From the NCBI GenBank assembly GCA_902633885.1, contig CACPIK010000019.1, forward strand, positions 1 through 12,062: 12,062 bases of DNA, in the 5' to 3' direction. Shown here piece by piece: positions 7,651 to 12,062 of the stretch; position 1 is the stretch's first letter; each line of letters starts with the position of its first letter. Under the pieces are notes generated by a model. The model was not told the origin of the DNA. It was given only the letters and a program-made list of their open reading frames with translations, and ran no database searches. The stretch is from an uncultured Pelagibacteraceae bacterium. Its GTDB lineage: Bacteria > Pseudomonadota > Alphaproteobacteria > Pelagibacterales > Pelagibacteraceae. The position numbers were made by a program, and so were the translations under genes.

Positions 7651-7680
7651 TTTTACAGGCCTAATTTAAGGCCTGTAAAA
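7651..7680 (-). terminator. Perfect 11-bp stem-loop between binding-protein and permease genes (attenuator or mRNA stabiliser)
   Basis: The arms ttttacaggcc (7651-7661) and ggcctgtaaaa (7670-7680) pair perfectly around an 8-base AT loop. The structure sits 11 bases after the binding-protein stop codon. The trailing tract on the minus strand is only partly T-rich (AAAATTTCTTTCATTT), so termination would be partial. This is the usual arrangement that keeps the solute-binding protein in excess over the permeases, either by attenuation or by protecting the upstream mRNA from 3' decay. The structure is seen directly; the function is inferred from operon context. Confidence 0.75.
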
Positions 7681-7691
7681 CTATATTTTGA

Positions 7692-9179
7692 TTAATCTAC
7701 TGATAATGTGTGCCATCTAACAGAGAAAAACTCAATTTCATCAAGATTTTTTACTCTTGAAGAAGTTACAACTAATTTTGACACATGGTATGGAATCATA
7801 GTTCCGGCTTCTTCCCATAGAGTCTTTTGAGCATTTTGATAAGCTGCTTTTCTTTTGTTAAAGTCAAGCTCTCCTCTAGCGTCCGCTAGATTTTTGTCAA
7901 ATGATGAACTTTTATAAAAAGATTCATTCCATTTTGCTCCGCTGTGATATGCTTCATGTAAAATGCTATCAGCTGGTCTTTCATTCCAACGTGTCATTGA
8001 TACTGCTTTTTTCATCCAAGTTTCTTTCCAATAACTTTTTGATGGAGTCATTTTTACCTCAGCTTTAATCCCAGCTTTAGCTAGCTGCTGTTGCAATACT
8101 TCACCAATTGTTGGCCATGTAGGTTCTTTAGTTGAAACATGGATAACCATTTCTATTCCATTTGGATATCCCGCTTCTCTTAATAGATTTTTTGCTTTAC
8201 TAATATCTTGAGGACAATCCATATCTAGACGATATTGATCTGAGGGAGCTACAGGAGAGTCACACGATACTGTTGCTGCTCCACCCATAACAAGATCAAC
8301 AAGCTCTTGTCTATCAACTGCCAAACGTACAGCCTTTCTAACTTTAGGGTTGTCAAAAGGAGCTGTATCAGTTCTCATAACCATTCCTCTCCAATTTCCT
8401 GTAGGTATTACAGAAACATTGAACTTAGAATTACCATCAAATATTTTTTTCTGTGTAAAAGGAACATATCTATTCATATCAATCTGACCAGTAAGAAGAG
8501 CTTGTACTCTTGCTTCACCATCAGGTATAGCAATTACATGAACTTCTGCTATTTTTGGTGCTCCTTCCCAGTAGTTAGGATTTGCTTTAAGAATTGTTGT
8601 TCCTTCTGCATCAAATTTATCAACTATAAATGGACCAGTTCCAATACCAGTTTTTCCAATAGTATCTCCAGAACCAGAAGGTATCATTCTTAATCTATAA
8701 TCTGTTAATAGAAGTGGAAAATCTGCAAAAGAAGTATTTAACTTCATTTTAACTGTGTGTGAGTCTACTACCTCTATATCTGTAACTGAGCTCATACTTT
8801 TTTTAGCAGGCGATCCAATATCAGGATCTTTAACTCTCATTAAAGAGTATTTTACATCCTCTGCATCAAAGTCAGAACCGTCATGAAATTTAATTCCTTT
8901 ACGAAGGTTAAAAGTCCACTCTGTAGCATCTGCATTACCTGACCAGTCAGTTGCTAATTCTGGTGAAGTTACTCCGTCAAGATTTTTTCTAACTAAACGG
9001 TTTTGAGTCATTATAACGACTTGAAACAAACGGCCTTTAGTTATTGCGTCTAAATTTGTATCTTTTCCAAATCCAAGATCATGTGATAATTTAAAAACTC
9101 CACTTGATGCATTGGCTAAAGAAAATGATAAAAATAGTGATACCAAAGAAAATGATATCAATTTAAAAATGTTTTTCAT
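7692..9179 (-). CDS. Periplasmic solute-binding protein, family 5 (DppA/OppA type)
   Basis: The product captures the substrate in the periplasm and delivers it to the DppBC-type permease. It is 495 aa, slightly short of the 500-540 common in the family. The signal peptide is clear: MKNIFK, a hydrophobic core to about residue 20, and an ANA cleavage motif at 22-24. SBP_bac_5 motifs follow: LVRKNLDGVTSPELATDW, WTFNLRKGIKFHDGSDF with EDVKYSL, GTGPFIV, ANPNYWEGAPKI, and VRKAVRLAVDRQELVD. A Cys pair (VSCD and MDCP) sits at the position where family members often have a disulfide. The start at ATG 9179 is well supported by the AGAGGG Shine-Dalgarno site six bases upstream, one of the few strong ones here. 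It is the first gene of the transporter operon and diverges from the methyltransferase gene. The substrate is unknown: family 5 proteins bind peptides, but also heme, glutathione, nickel chelates, opines and sugars. Confidence 0.94.
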   Translation of the reverse strand: MKNIFKLISFSLVSLFLSFSLANASSGVFKLSHDLGFGKDTNLDAITKGRLFQVVIMTQNRLVRKNLDGVTSPELATDWSGNADATEWTFNLRKGIKFHDGSDFDAEDVKYSLMRVKDPDIGSPAKKSMSSVTDIEVVDSHTVKMKLNTSFADFPLLLTDYRLRMIPSGSGDTIGKTGIGTGPFIVDKFDAEGTTILKANPNYWEGAPKIAEVHVIAIPDGEARVQALLTGQIDMNRYVPFTQKKIFDGNSKFNVSVIPTGNWRGMVMRTDTAPFDNPKVRKAVRLAVDRQELVDLVMGGAATVSCDSPVAPSDQYRLDMDCPQDISKAKNLLREAGYPNGIEMVIHVSTKEPTWPTIGEVLQQQLAKAGIKAEVKMTPSKSYWKETWMKKAVSMTRWNERPADSILHEAYHSGAKWNESFYKSSSFDKNLADARGELDFNKRKAAYQNAQKTLWEEAGTMIPYHVSKLVVTSSRVKNLDEIEFFSVRWHTLSVD

Positions 9180-9185
9180 ATATTT

Positions 9186-9191
9186 CCCTCT
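9186..9191 (-). promoter_or_regulatory. Shine-Dalgarno site of the solute-binding protein gene
   Basis: AGAGGG on the minus strand ends six bases before ATG 9179. It fixes that start and suggests strong translation, as expected for an abundant binding protein. Most other genes in this window lack such a site. Confidence 0.7.
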
Positions 9192-9205
9192 TTGTTAAAA
9201 AAAGA

Positions 9206-9234
9206 AAGTTAACAATTCAGCACCTCTATGGCAA
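9206..9234 (-). promoter_or_regulatory. Weak candidate promoter for the transporter operon
   Basis: On the minus strand, TTGCCA (9234-9229, 5 of 6) is followed after 17 bases by TAACTT (9211-9206, a poor -10 box). A TTGACT at 9241-9236 is a competing -35. A promoter must lie in this divergent region, but its exact position is uncertain. Confidence 0.25.
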
Positions 9235-9249
9235 CAGTCAAAATTGTTA
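9210..9249. promoter_or_regulatory. Inverted repeat in the divergent intergenic region, possible operator
   Basis: The arms taacaatt (9210-9217) and aattgtta (9242-9249) are exact reverse complements separated by 24 bases. They lie between the two divergent starts and overlap the candidate promoter elements for both directions. A shared regulator could bind here, but arms of eight AT-rich bases may arise by chance, and no regulator gene is in the window. Confidence 0.3.
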
Positions 9250-9272
9250 CCTTTTTATTGATTGTATTTAAT
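9244..9272 (+). promoter_or_regulatory. Candidate promoter for the methyltransferase gene cluster
   Basis: TTGTTA (9244-9249) is followed after 17 bases by TTTAAT (9267-9272), matching consensus at 4 and 5 of 6 positions. Transcription would begin near 9279, leaving a leader of about 27 bases before ATG 9306. No Shine-Dalgarno site is visible in that leader. AT-rich DNA makes false matches likely. Confidence 0.3.
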
Positions 9273-9305
9273 AGTTAAACTAACTTGCTGAAATATATTA
9301 AATAA

Positions 9306-10529
9306 ATGAAGAAAAGCTTAAGTAAATTTAGATTTTCAGTTAAACCAATTGCTTCTGAAGGAGAAAGTGCTTTAGAGTTGGCAAGAACGATAGGTTTACA
9401 TCCTTTAACTTATCAAGAATTACCTTATGATCCTGAATATTCTATTTATGCTGGTAGACTTACTCCAGAAAAACTTTCTAATGCATCTGCAGAAGAGATG
9501 TATTGGAAAATAAGACAGGAATTAATTTTTCGACATACAGGAGAACATCCTTATGAAATTTCAGGACCAGATGCATTAAAACTTTTACAAAAAATTTTCC
9601 CAAGAGATATTTCAAAAGTTAAGGTAGGAAGATGTTCTTATCAATTTGCTTGTTATCATGATGGAGGAATGATCACTGATGGAGTATTATTGAGATTAGA
9701 TAAAAATAAATTCTGGTTTGCTCAAGCTGAGGGGGACATGTTTTCTTGGTACAAAGCTCAAGCAGATGGTTTAAATGTAAATATTATCGAGCCAAATGTT
9801 TGGGTTAGCCAAATACAAGGACCAAAATCTATGGAACTTTTAGATCTTTTAACAGAAACTAATATTTCTTCAAATTGGAAATATTTTGATTGGAAAGAAG
9901 TAAATATTTCAGGTGAAAAAATAATAATAAGTCGCTCTGGTTTTAGTAATGAGCTTGGATGGGAAATATATTTTCGCCCAGAAAATAAAATAGAAAAATT
10001 AGGAGATTTAATACTAGAGGAAGGTAAAAAAATAGGAATGATCCTAACTGCTACTCCAGTTTTTCGTTGTAGAAGAATTGAAGCTGGTCTTCTTTCGGCT
10101 GGTCAGGATTTTACAAATAAGACAAATCCCTATTCTGTAGGTCTTGGGAGGTTTGTTGATTTAAATAAAGATAATTTTATTGGAAAAGAAGCCTTAAAAA
10201 ATTCAAATAAAAAATGTCAAACCTGGGGAATTCGTGTTGAAAAAGGAACAGCAATAAGGGGTAAAAGTTTAAAAATAAATGGGAAAATTGTAGGAGAAGT
10301 TACTTCAAGTACATGGTCACCTTATCAAGTTTGTGGTGTAGGAATTGTTCATATGCAAAATAATAACTTGGGTCCAGGAACAATTCTCAATGTTGATTGT
10401 ACAAATGGAAATACTTACAAAGGAGAATTATGTAAGCTTCCAATGTATGATCCAAAAGGAGAAATAGTTAGAGGAATTAATAAAGATATCCCAAAAAAAC
10501 CTAATCCATGGACAGGAATAAAAAAATAA
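9306..10529 (+). CDS. GcvT/DmdA-superfamily tetrahydrofolate-dependent methyltransferase, substrate unknown
   Basis: Relatives move a methyl or methylene group from an amine, sulfonium or methoxy compound to tetrahydrofolate in the cytoplasm. The product has 407 aa. The start at ATG 9306 is fixed by an in-frame TAA immediately before it. A GcvT N-terminal domain spans about 65-290, with YEISGPDA at 83-90, IQGPKSMELL at 170-179, SGFSNELGWEIYF at 211-223, RRIEAGLLSAGQDF at 256-269 and VGLGRFVDLNKDNFIGKEAL at 278-297. A C-terminal barrel domain follows, with SSTWSP at 334-339 and a CKLP segment at 376-379. Asp125 in GGMITD lines up with the acid residues of the GcvT GGxIDD motif. The layout (IGRC/VGRC segment, SP segment near the C-terminus, LP end) resembles DMSP demethylase DmdA. 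However, the N-terminal 60 residues differ, and the usual DVS-type motif before the barrel is replaced by RHTGEHPYE. I therefore do not call it dmdA. It heads a three-gene cluster divergent from the importer. Confidence 0.85.
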   Translation: MKKSLSKFRFSVKPIASEGESALELARTIGLHPLTYQELPYDPEYSIYAGRLTPEKLSNASAEEMYWKIRQELIFRHTGEHPYEISGPDALKLLQKIFPRDISKVKVGRCSYQFACYHDGGMITDGVLLRLDKNKFWFAQAEGDMFSWYKAQADGLNVNIIEPNVWVSQIQGPKSMELLDLLTETNISSNWKYFDWKEVNISGEKIIISRSGFSNELGWEIYFRPENKIEKLGDLILEEGKKIGMILTATPVFRCRRIEAGLLSAGQDFTNKTNPYSVGLGRFVDLNKDNFIGKEALKNSNKKCQTWGIRVEKGTAIRGKSLKINGKIVGEVTSSTWSPYQVCGVGIVHMQNNNLGPGTILNVDCTNGNTYKGELCKLPMYDPKGEIVRGINKDIPKKPNPWTGIKK

Positions 10530-11200
10530 TAATATCTATTGGTGGAGGTGGTTTTACACATGAAACAGATGAAAGTCTGGATCAATTTGTTTTAAAACAA
10601 TCAAATACAAAAAATTTGAAAATTGGGTTTTTACCAACAGCAAGTAAAGATGATCAAACAAAAATTGATTTATTCTACAAAAGATTTGAAAATAATTACA
10701 CAGAACTATCACATTTTAATCTATGTGCAAAAATAGAAGGTTTTAAAGGTTGGATTTTAAGCAAAGATATCATCTATGTTGGTGGGGGAAATACTTTTTA
10801 TATGCTAGAAATTTGGAAAAAAAATAATTTAATAGAGATTTTTAAAGAAGCTTACAATAAAGGAGTAATTTTATCTGGTGTAAGCGCAGGAGCAGCTTGT
10901 TGGTTTGAATGGATACTTTCAGACTCCGAAGGAAAAGGTTTAAAACCTTTAAAAGGAATAAATTTAATCTCTGGAAGCTTTACTCCTCATTCAAATAAGC
11001 TCAAAAGAGTCAATCAATTTCAAACGGATATCAAAAATAGTAAATTGCCTCAAGGAATTGCGATTGATGATGGTGTGGCAGTCCTTTTTATTGACGGGAA
11101 ACCATCTGAAGTTTATTCTTCCAGAAAAGATCAGAATGCTTATTTTATAAATAAAAACAAAAAAATTAATCTAAAAGAATATATTAAAAACAATTTATGA
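10508..11200 (+). CDS. S51-family peptidase E-like protein (class I glutamine amidotransferase-like fold)
   Basis: S51 proteins are cytoplasmic serine hydrolases; PepE cleaves Asp-X dipeptides and cyanophycinases cut Asp-Arg polymers. The product has 230 aa, the usual length. It shows GGGGF at 12-16, FLPTASKD at 41-48, VGGGNTFYML at 91-100 and the nucleophile elbow GVSAGAACWFEW at 124-135 with Ser126. His161 in FTPHSN is the likely triad His, and GIAIDDGVA lies at 183-191. The acid of the E. coli PepE triad lies 15 residues after Ser. Here that position is Glu141, while Asp139 lies 13 after it, so the acid is uncertain. The CWFE motif places it nearer YgaJ-type S51 members than PepE itself. 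Its ATG lies 22 bases inside the end of the methyltransferase gene, and no other start codon is available before the first strand. Its own stop overlaps the next start as ATGA, so the three genes are likely translationally coupled. Confidence 0.87.
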   Translation: MDRNKKIIISIGGGGFTHETDESLDQFVLKQSNTKNLKIGFLPTASKDDQTKIDLFYKRFENNYTELSHFNLCAKIEGFKGWILSKDIIYVGGGNTFYMLEIWKKNNLIEIFKEAYNKGVILSGVSAGAACWFEWILSDSEGKGLKPLKGINLISGSFTPHSNKLKRVNQFQTDIKNSKLPQGIAIDDGVAVLFIDGKPSEVYSSRKDQNAYFINKNKKINLKEYIKNNL

Positions 11201-12062
11201 AAAAAATAAGGCTTAGCAATAAAATTTATAGCATAAAAGAAGCAAAAATTTTATCAAAAAAAAGGTTACCAAGATTAGTTTTTGATTTTATAGATGGTGC
11301 CTCTGGAGATGAAAAACTTTCAGAAATAAACAGCTCTGCATTGGATCAGATAAGATTAGAACCGAGAGTTTTAAGAAATGTAGAAAAAAGAAGTTTAAAA
11401 AAAAAAATTTTTAACTTTGAATTTGATTATCCTTTTGGTTTTGCTCCTATGGGTATGACAAATTTATCTTGGCCTGGAGCAGACACTATGCTGGCAAAAG
11501 AAAGTGTGCGAAATAATATTCCTACCTGTGTTTCAATGGCTTCTACAACCACCTTGGAAAAAATGTACGAGCTTTCTGAAGGACTTTCTTGGATGCAATT
11601 ATATATATTTCAAGATGAAAATTTTGTAATGGAACTTTTAGAAAGAGCTGAAAAAACTGGATATAAAGTACTAATACTTACTGTTGATGTTCCAGTTTTA
11701 TCTAGAAGAACACGAGATGATAAAAATGGTTTTTCATATCCATTCAAAATTGGTACAAAACAATTTTTAGACTTTGCTTTTCACCCTTTATGGTCAATTT
11801 CTACATTAATAAGCGGTATACCTAAACCTATGAATTATGTGACTGCAAAAAGTGGTGATGGAATTTTTAAGAGAAAAGAAAGTAGAGGAAGAACAGATTG
11901 GGAAACTCTAAAGCGTATAAGAAATAAATGGAAAGGTAAATTGATTGTAAAAGGAGTAATGTCTGTAGATGATGCTTTAAAAATAAAAGATCTTGGAGCA
12001 GACGCAATTCAGGTTTCAAATCATGGAGGTAGACAACTTGATAGCGCCATGGCTGCAATAAA
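11197..12062 (+). CDS. FMN-dependent alpha-hydroxy-acid dehydrogenase (LldD/glycolate oxidase family), 3' end outside window
   Basis: The product oxidises an L-2-hydroxyacid such as lactate, glycolate or mandelate to the 2-oxoacid. Electrons probably pass from FMN to the respiratory chain. The start at ATG 11197 overlaps the previous stop (ATGA), and 288 codons are visible before the window ends. Family residues are FMN-site FAPMGMT at 82-88, QLY at 134-136 (Tyr136), LTVDVP with Thr162, Arg171 in SRRTRD, Lys252 in VKG, and SNHGGRQLD with catalytic His276 and Arg279. An extended loop at about 180-235, rich in Phe, Trp and Leu, occupies the place of the membrane-binding loop 4 of LldD and mandelate dehydrogenase, suggesting attachment to the inner membrane. 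The substrate-carboxylate Tyr (Tyr24 of spinach glycolate oxidase) is Phe31 in an ungapped match, so the substrate may differ from lactate. Cluster position suggests it acts on a product of the two preceding enzymes. Confidence 0.9.
   Translation, partial: MKKIRLSNKIYSIKEAKILSKKRLPRLVFDFIDGASGDEKLSEINSSALDQIRLEPRVLRNVEKRSLKKKIFNFEFDYPFGFAPMGMTNLSWPGADTMLAKESVRNNIPTCVSMASTTTLEKMYELSEGLSWMQLYIFQDENFVMELLERAEKTGYKVLILTVDVPVLSRRTRDDKNGFSYPFKIGTKQFLDFAFHPLWSISTLISGIPKPMNYVTAKSGDGIFKRKESRGRTDWETLKRIRNKWKGKLIVKGVMSVDDALKIKDLGADAIQVSNHGGRQLDSAMAAI

Noticed and set aside
8307..8693. 128-codon open frame on the plus strand inside the binding-protein gene
   Set aside because: It is antisense to a clear SBP family 5 gene, has Ser/Ile/Cys/Asn-rich low-complexity translation and no known motif. 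It is a shadow frame.
9306..10529. Calling this gene dmdA (DMSP demethylase)
   Set aside because: Some segments match DmdA, but the N-terminus and several motifs differ and no DMSP-related neighbour is present. Only the superfamily is supported.
11867..12058. 63-codon minus-strand open frame at the window end
   Set aside because: It is antisense to the dehydrogenase active-site region (SNHGGRQLD), and the Leu/Tyr-rich product is a composition artefact.

Overview
The window is AT-rich, with short intergenic gaps, tightly packed or overlapping genes, mostly weak Shine-Dalgarno sites and A/T-ending codons. The gene content is Gram-negative: a solute-binding protein with a signal peptide, Dpp-type permeases and an LldD-like dehydrogenase. 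A streamlined marine alphaproteobacterium of the SAR11 (Pelagibacterales) type fits best. This is inference from composition and gene content, because no rRNA or other marker gene lies here. I saw no tRNA, rRNA, CRISPR array, insertion sequence or phage gene.

Layout. (1) 1-630 (+): the 3' part of a membrane-anchored cyclophilin-type prolyl isomerase; its start lies before the window. (2) 619-747 (-): a possible 42-residue single-helix membrane protein, too short for usual gene calling, overlapping the end of the isomerase gene. (3) 806-3028 (-): a two-domain beta-oxidation enzyme with the dehydrogenase first and the enoyl-CoA hydratase second, the order seen in FadN and the reverse of FadB. 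(4) 3099-3665 (-): BioY, the biotin-binding part of an ECF transporter, without its energising subunits nearby. (5) 3715-9179 (-): a complete oligopeptide/dipeptide-type ABC importer. Its order of transcription is binding protein, permease B, permease C, then one protein carrying both ATPases. A perfect 11-bp stem-loop sits between the binding-protein gene and the permease genes. (6) 9306-12062 (+): a divergent, overlapping gene set made of a GcvT/DmdA-like folate-dependent methyltransferase, an S51-family peptidase-like protein, and an FMN-dependent 2-hydroxyacid dehydrogenase cut by the window end.

How the parts may work together. The importer and the divergent catabolic-looking cluster share a 126-bp intergenic region, which suggests joint control. 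A plausible but unproven reading is that the importer brings in a small peptide-like or N/O/S-methylated compound. The GcvT-like enzyme would pass a one-carbon unit to tetrahydrofolate, the S51 hydrolase would cut a peptide or amide-like bond, and the flavoenzyme would oxidise a released 2-hydroxyacid into the respiratory chain. This transporter-plus-three-enzyme locus is the best candidate here for an undescribed pathway. The fatty-acid and biotin genes look like ordinary neighbours with their own transcription units.
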